Under the pieces are notes generated by a model, which saw only the letters and a program-made list of their open reading frames with translations, was not told the origin of the DNA and did no database searches. The translations under genes and the position numbers were made by a program. DNA of 62,279 bases from positions 1-62,279 of the forward strand of contig NZ_JAMXFC010000040.1 in assembly GCF_025370755.1 (NCBI RefSeq). Direction: 5' to 3'. Origin of the DNA: Laspinema sp. D2d (GTDB taxonomy: Bacteria > Cyanobacteriota > Cyanobacteriia > Cyanobacteriales > Laspinemataceae). This document shows, one piece after another, positions 8,631 through 17,982 of the stretch (position 1 is its first letter; every line of letters starts with the position of its first letter).

Positions 8631-9671
8631 ATGACGGCGGACCTCCTGAGCGCACCAAAACTTAGCTTTTCCAAAGAAGAACTCCTCCAGCAATATGCAG
8701 GAGGAACCCGAGATTTTAATCGCCTGAGCCTTGCCAAAGCCGACTTAAGGGGAGCCAACCTCAGTGGCGTTTACTTAGGTGGAGCCAGCCTCACTAAAGC
8801 CGACTTGAGTGGAGCGAATCTCAGCCGAGCCAATTTAAGCGGAGCCAGCCTGAGTGGCGCTAACCTCACCGGAGCCAACCTCAGCGGGGCTAACTTAGCT
8901 GGAACTCACCTGAATTGGGCCGATCTCAGTGGGGCCGACCTCAGTGGGGCCAATCTCACCAATGCGGACGTCAGCGGAGCCAATTTAAGCGGAGCCAACC
9001 TCCATAACGCCAAATTAAATCAAACCTACTTAATCGGAACGAATCTGAAATCTGCGGATCTGCGAGAAGCGGATCTCACTCTAGCGAGCCTCAACAAAGC
9101 CGATTTAACTGAAGCTAATCTGCGTAAAGCGGACCTCAGTGGTGCCAAACTCAAGCAAAGCAACTTGAACCTCGCCGATCTAACTCATGCCAACCTCACG
9201 GGTGCTAATCTCAAGCAAGCCAACCTCAGTCAAGCTCATCTCAATTGGGCTAACCTCACAGGAGCAGATATTCGGGAAGCGAACCTCTGCGGTGCTAATC
9301 TCAGCAAAGCCAACCTGAGCCAGACGGATTTGACCGAAGTCTGCCTTAAGGATGCGCAATTAAGTGGGATTAACTTTAGTGGGGCTAATTTGACCGGGGT
9401 TGACTTGAGTCATAAACTACTTACCGGCGCAAACCTCAGTGGTGCTGAACTCAGTCTTGCTAACTTGAGTGGCGCATATCTGATTCAAACGAATCTGAGT
9501 GAAGCGAACTTGAGTGAGGCAAATCTGATGGGTTCTCATTTGATGGATGCAGATTTAACAAAAGCGAATCTTTCTGGCGCAAACCTCTCTCAAGCCAATG
9601 TGGTCAATGTCAACCTTCGCGGAGCCAGTTTGAAAGGGGTGATTCAACCCAATGGAAAACCCCGCACCTAA
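8631..9671 (+). CDS. Pentapeptide repeat protein
   Basis: This 346-aa protein is almost entirely A(D/N)LxG-type pentapeptide repeats from about residue 39 to 338, which would fold as a long right-handed quadrilateral beta helix. A short N-terminal segment (FSKEELLQQYAGGTRDFNRL) is typical of cyanobacterial members. No signal peptide or extra catalytic domain is present. Such proteins are common in cyanobacteria and mostly of unknown function. The repeat is coded with varied synonymous codons, suggesting an old array. The gene stands alone. Confidence 0.95.
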   Translation: MTADLLSAPKLSFSKEELLQQYAGGTRDFNRLSLAKADLRGANLSGVYLGGASLTKADLSGANLSRANLSGASLSGANLTGANLSGANLAGTHLNWADLSGADLSGANLTNADVSGANLSGANLHNAKLNQTYLIGTNLKSADLREADLTLASLNKADLTEANLRKADLSGAKLKQSNLNLADLTHANLTGANLKQANLSQAHLNWANLTGADIREANLCGANLSKANLSQTDLTEVCLKDAQLSGINFSGANLTGVDLSHKLLTGANLSGAELSLANLSGAYLIQTNLSEANLSEANLMGSHLMDADLTKANLSGANLSQANVVNVNLRGASLKGVIQPNGKPRT

Positions 9672-10517
9672 AATGCCTGTTCAATAGCAGTTAGCAACCC
9701 AGTTTCTTGACAAAATGTGGGGGAGTTGACAACAAATTAATGGCACAAACTGGGTTTTGGGTTTGAGTTTCTTCATCCGGTAAGGGAAGACAACTTGATT
9801 TCTGTACAGAATTTTAGGGAAGTCCCCACAAATTATACTCCATAAGGTATCGGCCTCTGAGAGCGTCGATATTGGAGCGGGAAGAGCAATTGCATTTTTT
9901 TAGGGAATTTGTAGCAATGAGCGATATATTTCGCCCAGAAACTACGGTTTTTGTCCTAGGGATTGAATGCTCGGGCAACTCCTATCCGAAGAATGGCCGT
10001 TGCTTTCCATCGGTCGTCTTGAGAAGGAGATCGGGCGATCGCCGCTTAAAAATGCCGATTAAAGGGGCTGAGTATTCCATAGATTGACCCCTGGATCTCT
10101 CGGTGTGCGTTCAACTTGTGGAGAAAGGGGAGAATGCACTAGATCTACGACGTCTGGAATGGAGAGCGAGAAACTATTAAAAGGGAACAATGTCCGAACA
10201 GTAGACCTGTTTCGGGCGGGGGAGTATAGGAGTGGATCGGGATACGGCAGTTGGTATGCTTTGGACGCTCCAGGCTTTATCGGCCATGAAGTTAGGAACC
10301 TTGTCTCTCTACTGGCGCATCATGGGGGGTCTAGTTTTTTAAAAAATCCAAAATATACCTCAGACACTGGAGAAACCCGATCTTGCTCTCCTTCTAATGA
10401 CGAATCGCTGCAAACCGAAAATTTATTTGTTTTTAGAGGGATCCCAGATGACTGTTTAATCACCCTTGATCTGGATAATCTTGGCTTGGAGTACAATTAT
10501 CCCTTGCTAAAGCGGGT
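9672..10517. other. Intergenic region with uncertain ORFs
   Basis: There are 846 bp between the pentapeptide gene and the small minus-strand gene. Plus-strand ORFs at 9872-10087 and 10084-10557 begin with TTG, lack Shine-Dalgarno sequences and show no family features. The second could start at an internal ATG (residue 26) but would run 40 nt into the conserved minus-strand gene. I regard both as unsupported. Confidence 0.4.
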
Positions 10518-10718
10518 TTACTCTTCCACGCGTAACCATCCCCGGCGGACTGCATGAAGTAGACGGTTGATGGCGTCCATTTCATCTTCCGTTAGTGAAT
10601 CCTTGAGCAGCGCACTCATTAACCCCCAGCGTTCTAGGTAAGTAATTTTTCCCGATCGCCAGATTTGACAAAAAATTTCTGAAATTGTCAATTTGTAGAA
10701 ATTTCCCTGAATTACCAT
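10518..10718 (-). CDS. Small conserved cyanobacterial protein, unknown function
   Basis: This 66-aa protein has the pattern FYKLTISEIFCQIWRSGKIT and ends INRLLHAVRRGWLRVEE. I recognise this layout (short helix, basic linker, SLTEDE helix, RLLxAVRRGW end) from small cyanobacterial hypothetical proteins, often written upstream of unrelated genes. The function is unknown; the size and the Trp/Arg-rich end would suit a small regulator. No neighbouring gene shares its strand closely. Confidence 0.65.
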   Translation of the reverse strand: MVIQGNFYKLTISEIFCQIWRSGKITYLERWGLMSALLKDSLTEDEMDAINRLLHAVRRGWLRVEE

Positions 10719-11344
10719 TTTCTCCCCTCGTGAAAACGTAATGATTTCTTTAACTTTATTATCTCAAGTATCGGGTATTTTATCAAGTCAATCTGTGATT
10801 TAAAACTCCGTCTCGGTGTGATTTGAGTTCTAAATTTGGATAAATTTTCAGGACCCCTGCCTGGAACCCATTGCTGTAGGAGCGTTCTTACGCCTAGGCG
10901 ATCGCGAGAAAAAATGAGGCGGAATAGAATCGGGGATCGAATCTTTTCGACTAGGGATCGCGACTAAAAAAAGGGCTATGGATTCTGGCGATAATAGGGG
11001 GTTTGTTCCCTTACAGGGTTTGCACCACTTCGGAGAGGTTAGAACGTATAATTAACTAGCCTTGGATCGTCAATTTTCTATCTTTCCCCCCCCTCTTAGC
11101 TGATAGACTCTTGAGATTCTGAGAACCGGCGATCGCTATACAGACTGGAGCAGCCCTGACTACTCTAACCCAACTCATCCCTCAGCGCTACTAGCGAGGG
11201 TTGAAGAAGGGGTAATTTTATGGACGTCCAGTCTCATGGGATGCAAGCCCCTACCCGAGGCAATTCCTAAAAATTTGATAAGCAATTGTAACAAAGACGT
11301 AAAATATTGAAAGGCATTATCAATAAGATAAGATTGTTCGGATT
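10719..11344. other. Intergenic region, nothing assigned
   Basis: There are 626 bp between divergently oriented genes. I see scattered HIP1-like words and a C-rich run near 11086 but no ORF, tRNA or strong hairpin. The AT-rich ~60 bp before 11345 probably contain the promoter of the MBL-fold gene. Confidence 0.4.
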
Positions 11345-12127
11345 ATGTATTTGACTTGGTTAGACAGTAATTCATGGCTGATTGAATTAGCCTCTAAGCG
11401 GATCCTACTTGACCCGTGGCTCGTGGGTCCATTAGTATTTGGAAACCAGCCTTGGTTGTTCAAAAGCGATCGCCGCAGTCCTCGCTCCATCCCGGACAAT
11501 ATCGATCTGATTTTACTGTCTCAGGGTTTGGAAGACCACGCACATCCACCTACCTTAAAACAACTCGATCGCCAGATTCCCGTTGTGGCTTCTGTTAATG
11601 CGGCTAAGATAGTCCAGGAGTTGAATTATACTCAAGTTACCCCTCTAGGGCATGGGGAAAGTTTTTACTTAGGAAATAAATTGGAAATTAAGGCGATTCC
11701 CGGTTCACCCCTCGGACCTTTTTTGGTGGAAAATGCCTATATTATCCGGGATTTAGAAACGGGTACGAGCCTATATTATGAACCCCACGGGTCTCATTCT
11801 CCGACCCTAAAAAATGAAGGTCCAATTGATGTGGCGATCGCCCCCATTGTTGATTTATCTTTGCCTTTGTTGGGGTCAATTATTAAAGGGAAAGAAAGTG
11901 CATTAGAACTGGCTAAAATGCTGAAACCCCAAGTGATGTTACCCACAGCTGCCGGAGGGGATGTGATATTTGAGGGGCTGTTAATGTCTCTGATTCGCGC
12001 CCAAGGAACGATTGAAGATTTTCGCTCGTTGTTGGCAAAGCACCAGCTTTCCACCCGGGCGATCGACCCCAAACCGGGCGATCGCATTGAGATTCCACTA
12101 GAACAGCGTACGGTTCCGGTTAGTTAA
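11345..12127 (+). CDS. MBL-fold protein with altered metal-binding motif
   Basis: This 260-aa cytoplasmic protein has the metallo-beta-lactamase fold of the UlaG-like group: ILLDPWLVGP near residue 20, beta-rich middle, GGDVIFEG and a KPGDRIEI end. The family motif THxHxDH reads SQGLEDH at residues 59-65, so the first two His ligands are Gln60 and Leu62 while Asp64 and His65 (plus His67) remain. Hydrolase activity is therefore doubtful; a related cyanobacterial group with this change may have another role. A terminator follows at 12181-12209. Confidence 0.8.
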   Translation: MYLTWLDSNSWLIELASKRILLDPWLVGPLVFGNQPWLFKSDRRSPRSIPDNIDLILLSQGLEDHAHPPTLKQLDRQIPVVASVNAAKIVQELNYTQVTPLGHGESFYLGNKLEIKAIPGSPLGPFLVENAYIIRDLETGTSLYYEPHGSHSPTLKNEGPIDVAIAPIVDLSLPLLGSIIKGKESALELAKMLKPQVMLPTAAGGDVIFEGLLMSLIRAQGTIEDFRSLLAKHQLSTRAIDPKPGDRIEIPLEQRTVPVS

Positions 12128-12180
12128 ACCGCTGGGTCTCTCCCCAGTGCGGTAGAGATTGAAAATACTCCAAGTTCTCA

Positions 12181-12209
12181 CCCGTTTTCGTCACAGAAAC
12201 GGGTTTTTT
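12181..12209 (+). terminator. Rho-independent terminator
   Basis: CCCGTTT (12181-12187) pairs with AAACGGG (12197-12203) and is followed directly by six T. It ends the MBL-fold gene. Confidence 0.85.
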
Positions 12210-12289
12210 AAGGGGTGTAAGGAGGCAAAATATAGAGGGATTGAAATGAGCAGGTTCGGTCAGGTTACCCCCTAGAAAAAGGGCTGCTT

Positions 12290-12889
12290 TCATCGAGCCA
12301 ATTGAGCAGAAATTAAAGCCTTTTTGAGGGTTGCGTTTTGACGGGGGCGGGTTTGCAACTGATGCATATAGTTAAATAGATGCCAACAGTAGGATTCCGG
12401 AAGTCCGCAGGTAACTGCCCCGCGTAAGACAACCTGAAAGTACCAATCGTTAGGGGGAAGTTCTTCCGAAAGTTTATGGGCTACGGTATAAGTGCGAACA
12501 TTTGGGTAAACTTGGTGACCCGAGGAAATTTCGATCGCCTCACGATGATAGCCTTTTTCTCGTTCATCCAGGCGATCGGACAGTCGCCAAGGGAGTTGAT
12601 AGAGAACGCCTTCTACAGAGGCGGTTGGGTCTTTGATGATATCCAGAACGCCGCAATTTCGTAAGGTTGAATACCCAGAAAATTGCAGTCGATAGCCTTT
12701 GAGAGTAGCCGGACCGATCGCATACGGATGGGTGGGTTCCCCCAGCGATCGTTTTAAATCCACCGGACACATACAAGAACCATAAGCGAAATAGTAAAAG
12801 GTTTCGCTGGGAGATTCTAATCGGGTTGACCTTTTGCTCAGGGAAGGTTGGGCCTGCAAACCCTGTAAATGTCGAGGGTGAACGCTCAT
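12290..12889 (-). CDS. Gamma-glutamylcyclotransferase-like protein
   Basis: This 199-aa protein has the GGCT fold signature: FAYGS at residues 34-38 forms the substrate loop, VEGVLYQL follows, and the LDxxE motif places the catalytic Glu at E111 (LDEREKGY). Family members turn gamma-glutamyl amines or dipeptides into 5-oxoproline, often in glutathione turnover. The N-terminal ~30 residues before the fold look unstructured, so a later start is possible but no other Met is well placed. It sits 131 bp after the TolB-like gene on the same strand. Confidence 0.8.
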   Translation of the reverse strand: MSVHPRHLQGLQAQPSLSKRSTRLESPSETFYYFAYGSCMCPVDLKRSLGEPTHPYAIGPATLKGYRLQFSGYSTLRNCGVLDIIKDPTASVEGVLYQLPWRLSDRLDEREKGYHREAIEISSGHQVYPNVRTYTVAHKLSEELPPNDWYFQVVLRGAVTCGLPESYCWHLFNYMHQLQTRPRQNATLKKALISAQLAR

Positions 12890-13020
12890 TTTTAGCTAAC
12901 CAGTTGCTAGGTATAAAAGAAATTCTATCAAAGGCTTGAAGAAAAAACAAGCTAATTCCGACCGGAAAACCGTAGATTAAACAAATCTTTAAAATTGTGC
13001 CCAGACTCCGAAGCTGGACC

Positions 13021-14313
13021 CTACAAGTCAACGGTCATCAGGAGGGTACTAAAGGTCTGAGTTTGGACATCTTCCAGAGGAACAACCAGACGATCTCCGG
13101 CCCACTCCAGCTTGCGTTCTGTGGCAAAGAGTCGTTTACCCGAAGGGAGGTAAACCCGCTGGCTGATTTGGCGAGGTAAATCATAAACCCAGAGGGTGTG
13201 ACCGCCAATGCTATCACTGAGGACCGCCACCACGCGATCGCTTTCTTCTGAGAAATCTGGGCGGATGCTAGATAACCGTTCGATGGGCGTTTCTTCAAAT
13301 AAGAGTTGGCTTTTTCCCGTATCCGCTGAAAAGGCGTAGAGTTTAGCAAAGCTACTGGTAGAGTTTTCCCCCGAGGGGCGGCTGGCATAGAGTAACGTTT
13401 TGTAATCATCACTCAGGGCCAAGAATTCCAGATGTTCACCTTGTAATAAAACTTCCTTATCTCCGGTGGAGGGGGAGATAGCCACCAATGAATTCGGTAA
13501 TTGGCTATATTCCCAAGCCAAAATTTGACCTTGGGCCGTCCATCCAAAAATCCGATATTTATCCCCAGTGCTGCCCAGGGTTTTTTTGGCTTGACCCGTT
13601 GCCACATCCAAAACCCACACACTCATATCAGAGCCTGATCCCAACGTTTCCCGATTCGAGGTAAAGGCAATCATCCGACCATCGGGGGACCAATTGGGAT
13701 CAGAAGCCCAGTAGAGAATTTTTACCCCAGCCTCGCAAGCCGATTCTTGGCAAGTGGAGGGCGGGGGCGTTGAGGGCAATGCCCTAGTTTTGGAGATAGT
13801 CTCCCGTAGCGCATGATGGTTGCCGATCGCCTTCACTTCCAGAGTCTTCGTATCCAGCAGATATAAACCCCCCAGGTTGAATTGAGGTTGAAACAATAGG
13901 ACCGAGTGGTCTTGAGGATTCGGCCAGAATTGTGGGGAAGGATGCTGGGGATCAGGAATCCAGCGTTGGCTTCCAGCCCAATTAAAGCCCAACAGATGTA
14001 ACAAATTGGATTCCCCCGTCACCGAATCCGGATATTCAAGTTGCTTCCGGGTGACCTCAAGGCGGCGCTTTTTCCCGTTCAGGTCGATTTCTAGAACTTC
14101 GGCAGAAAAGTCGGGATTCGGGTTACTTAGAGGGGAGGGCAGACTGACGAAGACGGCTTCGCGATCGGCTTCGGCGATTAACCGCACTGGCTGATCCACC
14201 CTGAGATTCCCGGATGAACCCAAATTGAAGTTTTGACATCCCGCAAGACTGAAACCCGTCAAGCCCAAGAGTACATAGCAGGTGGCGATCGACAGGTTTT
14301 TGGGTAATAACAT
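13021..14313 (-). CDS. TolB-like beta-propeller lipoprotein
   Basis: This is a secreted lipoprotein of 430 aa. The start at 14313 is chosen because AGGAGGA lies 7 nt upstream and a signal peptide with lipobox LAGC begins there; the longer reading frame from 14385 adds 24 residues before it. The body has repeated TolB/WD40-type blades, for example DPNWSPDGRMIAFTSNR and SIRPDFSEESDRVVAVLSD, suggesting a six-bladed propeller anchored in a membrane and facing the periplasm. Its partner is unknown; it is not in a tol operon here. Confidence 0.75.
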   Translation of the reverse strand: MLLPKNLSIATCYVLLGLTGFSLAGCQNFNLGSSGNLRVDQPVRLIAEADREAVFVSLPSPLSNPNPDFSAEVLEIDLNGKKRRLEVTRKQLEYPDSVTGESNLLHLLGFNWAGSQRWIPDPQHPSPQFWPNPQDHSVLLFQPQFNLGGLYLLDTKTLEVKAIGNHHALRETISKTRALPSTPPPSTCQESACEAGVKILYWASDPNWSPDGRMIAFTSNRETLGSGSDMSVWVLDVATGQAKKTLGSTGDKYRIFGWTAQGQILAWEYSQLPNSLVAISPSTGDKEVLLQGEHLEFLALSDDYKTLLYASRPSGENSTSSFAKLYAFSADTGKSQLLFEETPIERLSSIRPDFSEESDRVVAVLSDSIGGHTLWVYDLPRQISQRVYLPSGKRLFATERKLEWAGDRLVVPLEDVQTQTFSTLLMTVDL

Positions 14314-14346
14314 GGCAAAATCCTCCTGGAGTTCGATTCCCTTAAC

Positions 14347-14405
14347 AAGGAAAGCGCTTCCTCGCGTATTTAGCCACCGAGACACGATACGAAGGAAAGC
14401 GCTTC
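14347..14405. repeat. Two copies of AAGGAAAGCGCTTC upstream of the lipoprotein gene
   Basis: The 14-mer AAGGAAAGCGCTTC occurs at 14347-14360 and 14392-14405, 45 bp apart (about four helical turns). Each contains the palindrome GAAGCGCTTTC-like core. Position just upstream of the start at 14313 makes operator function possible. Confidence 0.5.
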
Positions 14406-14630
14406 TTTCTCTGTAGAATACCTTAGTTTAAAAGCTAAAGCGGCTTGGAGCAAAGGGAGCTGGATCGAGGGAAACTCCCGAAAATATGAAATCCCCCCTT
14501 TTGAGAGGTAGATTAGCACTATTTGAGGAGATTGTTCTGAGTCTAGGAATCCTTTTTGGGGGAGTTCCCTAAGCGATGATCCGGGCAAATCTTGCCGGAT
14601 CCGGATGGGTTTAAAGTTCATAAAAATAGG

Positions 14631-14658
14631 CCCGCTTTCGGAGTAAATTCCGAGCGGG
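14631..14658 (-). terminator. Terminator after the 339-aa secreted-protein gene
   Basis: On the minus strand CCCGCT-CGGA pairs with TCCG-AGCGGG (a 2-nt bulge, 6-nt loop) and is followed by CCTATTTTTATG. It lies ~100 bp downstream of the gene at 14763-15782. Confidence 0.6.
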
Positions 14659-14762
14659 ACGGGGTGGGGTAAGGTTTCCTTTTAGAGGGTTTAAAAGCTG
14701 GGATCAGCGGAAAATTTGACGGTTTAAGGTTATAGATTCGGTCTAAATTAGGTTTTCAAGGC

Positions 14763-15782
14763 TTAGTTTTTAGGGTCCCGATGTTCCGAAATAGCGGTTT
14801 CTAAGCCGAGGGTTTTGCCGGTGGCATCGGTGCGATAAACCCAGCGAGTGCCACCATTGGATAAGACGATTCGCCAGCCGTTGACAGTGTTGCGATCGCA
14901 GACGGCTTTGGAATGGAGCAATCCCAGACAACTGTCGGTCCAAGTTTGGCGGCTATATTCCGCTACTTCCACTTGTTCCGGTGAAATTCCCACGTTTTCG
15001 GCGAGGTCGGCTTTAACTAAGGCGGCTAAACCCGAGGGCAAAGGGGGCTGCATCAAGCGCTCAATGGTGGAAGATAAGAGGGGATTGAATAAGATCTGGT
15101 CTCCAGAACGATCCACCTGATAAACCAGACGTTCCTGACCAGCGGCGATCGCAATCTGCCAACCCGGGACCGTCCCCGTATGACAAGTTTGACGGGAGGG
15201 ATCTACCTCTAGGCAGAGGTTCGGCCAATCCCGGACCTGAATTTCGGTAATGCTGAGGTCAGAGAGGTCCAAACCGGAACGACGGGCGGAGGCTTCTAAC
15301 ACGGCATTGGCAACCTCTGCGGGGAGGTAGCTAACCGGCACATCCGGGGTTTCCAGTTTCAGGGTTTGTCCCTGGGGATCGCTGCGATAGACCCAGCGAT
15401 CAGAGACCACAATCCGCCATTGATGTAGGGTGGTATCGTTACAATCAACCGGGGGATCCAACTTTTTCTGGCACTGAGAAGGGTGGGATTCGAGACTGTA
15501 CTCTGTAATGGAGAGTTCAGAAGCGGGAATTCCCAGTTTGAGGGAAAGGTCTTGTTGAACCGCTTGAGTCACTGCATCCGGGAGCCGGTAAGGGTCAATC
15601 GTTTGACGCAGGAGATTGCGCGTGTTGCGAACAAGTTGCCCCGCGATCGCCATTGGATCGCTCACTGCACTCGCACTAGAGGTTGCTTTGGGATGGACCT
15701 CTATGAGTAAGACACCTGTCAGCATGACGGCGAGTACCAGCGGGTTAGGCTGTTTTTTACGGCGTTGTTCGTCGTGGTTCAT
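14763..15782 (-). CDS. Secreted protein with three WTDSCLGL/WVYRTD modules
   Basis: This 339-aa protein has an N-terminal hydrophobic segment (LVLAVMLTGVLLIEV, about 15-29) that acts as a signal or anchor. About three repeats of ~75-90 residues follow, each with an Ala/Val-rich helix, a SITEYS or EVAEYS strand, a Cys-containing motif (WTDSCLGL in the last), a second Cys, a WRIVLS strand and a WVYRTD..G..LE end. Two Cys per repeat suggest disulfides outside the cytoplasm. The neighbour at 16523-17707 is a paralogue. I do not know its function; the module occurs in other cyanobacterial hypothetical proteins. Confidence 0.75.
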   Translation of the reverse strand: MNHDEQRRKKQPNPLVLAVMLTGVLLIEVHPKATSSASAVSDPMAIAGQLVRNTRNLLRQTIDPYRLPDAVTQAVQQDLSLKLGIPASELSITEYSLESHPSQCQKKLDPPVDCNDTTLHQWRIVVSDRWVYRSDPQGQTLKLETPDVPVSYLPAEVANAVLEASARRSGLDLSDLSITEIQVRDWPNLCLEVDPSRQTCHTGTVPGWQIAIAAGQERLVYQVDRSGDQILFNPLLSSTIERLMQPPLPSGLAALVKADLAENVGISPEQVEVAEYSRQTWTDSCLGLLHSKAVCDRNTVNGWRIVLSNGGTRWVYRTDATGKTLGLETAISEHRDPKN

Positions 15783-16522
15783 AGCACTGCTCCGTTATTG
15801 GCGATGCCTAAATGCCTGTTGGAATTAACCCAGATTGCACGTGGCATCCTGGGGGAAAGATCGCAATGGAGTTTCTGCGATCGGGCCAAACCTCAGATGT
15901 CAATTTAGACAACAACACCCGGGTTGCAAGTTCCGCAAACGCGACTTCAATCGCGAGATTGCAAGTTCCTGGATCATGCCACAACTGAACCTTAACTCAA
16001 AGACTTTCCCGGTCATTTAAGCAGACTTCAAATCAGAAGATATTACTCGCAACCTATCTTTTTCCCTATAGGGATCCGAGTAATTGCAGGGAATTGGCGA
16101 TCGCGGTTTGCTCGGAACCCGCCCCCTTATTGATTCGGTGTTTTTGTAAAACCCACTACGGGTATATTTTTAACTGTAACAGAATATATCCCCTAAATCA
16201 AGACGGGCAGTGCGATCGCGCTAAGTAAAGCAAATCGTTCTGCCCGTTTGTAGCCCAGGCTACATAGATTCAATTTATCCGGGTTGAGATCCCAGGGACC
16301 CTATTCGATTTTGTTGATCTAACCCCTTGATTCAGTCTGAAATAGGTCTAAAAAAACACCAGGTTTCTTGATAAGATTGAGGCAGAATTAATCACTTAAT
16401 CGGACTAAAAAGCCGCTTTTCAACTTTTCTTTTACCCTCGTTTTCAGTCACTCCTACTCCTCCTGAACTGGCTCCTATTCATCTCAATTCATTGGGATGG
16501 ATTCCCCATCCTATCGGACCCT
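15783..16522. other. Intergenic region between the two secreted paralogues
   Basis: There are 740 bp with no ORF I can support. It should hold the promoter of the 14763-15782 gene and the 3' end of the 16523-17707 gene. A degenerate copy of the GGTTTCTTGA-type dispersed repeat occurs near 16364. No RNA gene was recognised. Confidence 0.45.
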
Positions 16523-17707
16523 TTACTGTCCAATTTGACTCACAATGCGATTCCATGATTGAATCACCGGCTGTAAATTGGACGGAAGCTGTTCTTGGTT
16601 GATATCGGCATAGCGAATTGTACTCGAACGGCTAGAAAGGATAACCGTAATATAATCTGCACTCCCCCCAGGCGGAGATACATTCAAACCGTTATAGCGA
16701 TCGAATTGCTGCTGAGAAAGCAACCGTCGAAACTCCTGGACTTCTCGGGGCGAAATCCGACCCACTCGCCGTCCGGAATCATTAGCATTGCCCGGTCCTT
16801 GTAAGACCTGCATGATTGTGCCATTATTCATCAGTACCGTTTCATAGGTCTGTCCAGTGATGCCCCCACTCGAAATGCCCCGGAAGATCATGCCTTGAGT
16901 TAACGGTTCCGGCATTTCGTGAGAGGGAATTTGGGAAGAATTCAGGAGAGGGCGATTTGCAACCTGTTGTAAGACACCACTAGGACCCGATCGCGGTAAG
17001 CTGGACTGACTATCGTAAGCTTCGGATAAAATAACAGTACGACCGGCGTTATCGGTGCGATAAATCCACCGCTGACCCGCAGCGCGATCGCTGATGACCG
17101 TCACTTCCCATCCCTCAACCAGCGCTTGAGTACACATTGATCCAGCTTGAGGAACTCCGAGACAGCCATCGGGCCAAGTCTGGCGGACTGCTTTGACAAT
17201 CCGAAAGTTATTGATAGACATCCGCGCCCGACTGGAAACTGCTTGTAAGACAGCATCGGACACTGATCGCGGTAACTCTGTACTCGTTGCATTCTGTCCC
17301 GATTCTAACCGGACCGTTCGCCCATTTTCATCGGTGCGATAGACCCACCGATTATTGTTTTCCGTGAGTACCATCCGCCATCCATCGGTTCGCACTTGAG
17401 CGCATAATTCATTCGGTCCTCCCAAACCCAGACAGGAATCCGTCCAAGTTTGGCGGGTCGCTTCCGTAATCCGGATTTGTCGTTCGGGGATATTTTGGCG
17501 GCGCGACAGGTCACTAATCACCGCACTTTGGACAGATCTGGGGACCTCATCCAGATTCAACTGGCGATCGCCCTTAGCAATCAAAGTGGCGGACTCTACA
17601 CCGAATCCTTGGCGCGTCACTTCAGCAGCATTCACTCCCCCTAAAGGGGCGATTAATCCAATCAACCCCATTAACACCAACGAAAAAAGAATTTTTTCAG
17701 ATTTCAT
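16523..17707 (-). CDS. Secreted protein with two WTDSCLGL/WVYRTD modules and a distinct C-terminal domain
   Basis: This 394-aa protein has a signal peptide (LFSLVLMGLIGLIAPLGGVNA then AE). Two repeats follow (about 48-130 and 138-215) carrying QTWTDSCLGL or QTWPDGCLGV, a downstream Cys, a GWxM/V strand and WVYRTDENGRTVRLE or WIYRTDNAGRTVIL. Residues about 255-394 form a different domain (RGISSGGITGQTYETVLMNN ... RYADINQEQLPSNLQPV). The paired Cys suggest disulfides in the periplasm or thylakoid lumen. It is a paralogue of the gene downstream. The function is unknown. Confidence 0.75.
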   Translation of the reverse strand: MKSEKILFSLVLMGLIGLIAPLGGVNAAEVTRQGFGVESATLIAKGDRQLNLDEVPRSVQSAVISDLSRRQNIPERQIRITEATRQTWTDSCLGLGGPNELCAQVRTDGWRMVLTENNNRWVYRTDENGRTVRLESGQNATSTELPRSVSDAVLQAVSSRARMSINNFRIVKAVRQTWPDGCLGVPQAGSMCTQALVEGWEVTVISDRAAGQRWIYRTDNAGRTVILSEAYDSQSSLPRSGPSGVLQQVANRPLLNSSQIPSHEMPEPLTQGMIFRGISSGGITGQTYETVLMNNGTIMQVLQGPGNANDSGRRVGRISPREVQEFRRLLSQQQFDRYNGLNVSPPGGSADYITVILSSRSSTIRYADINQEQLPSNLQPVIQSWNRIVSQIGQ

Positions 17708-17982
17708 AAAGCCTTGACTCCTGTTTTTGTCCTAATAAATAGCATAGACGCCGGATTCCAATTCAATGTTTACATATTTTTAGTCCGCCATAAAATAACC
17801 GATTTATAGGGAATTAAATCTCCAGCGGGGGATTCATGAATTCCCCGGTATTAAGTATTTACTTCATCACCCGATTAAACTCCCCCAATTCCGGGAGCCA
17901 GGGGGTGAACTGGGGGTGAAAATCTTTAATTTTCAAGTCTGACTGACTTCAGGACAGTTCACCCGCTCAGTTTATTCTTGAA

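Noticed and set aside
10084-10557. 157-codon plus-strand ORF
   Set aside because: TTG start, no ribosome site, no family features, and it overlaps the conserved 66-aa minus-strand gene. It stays possible but unsupported.
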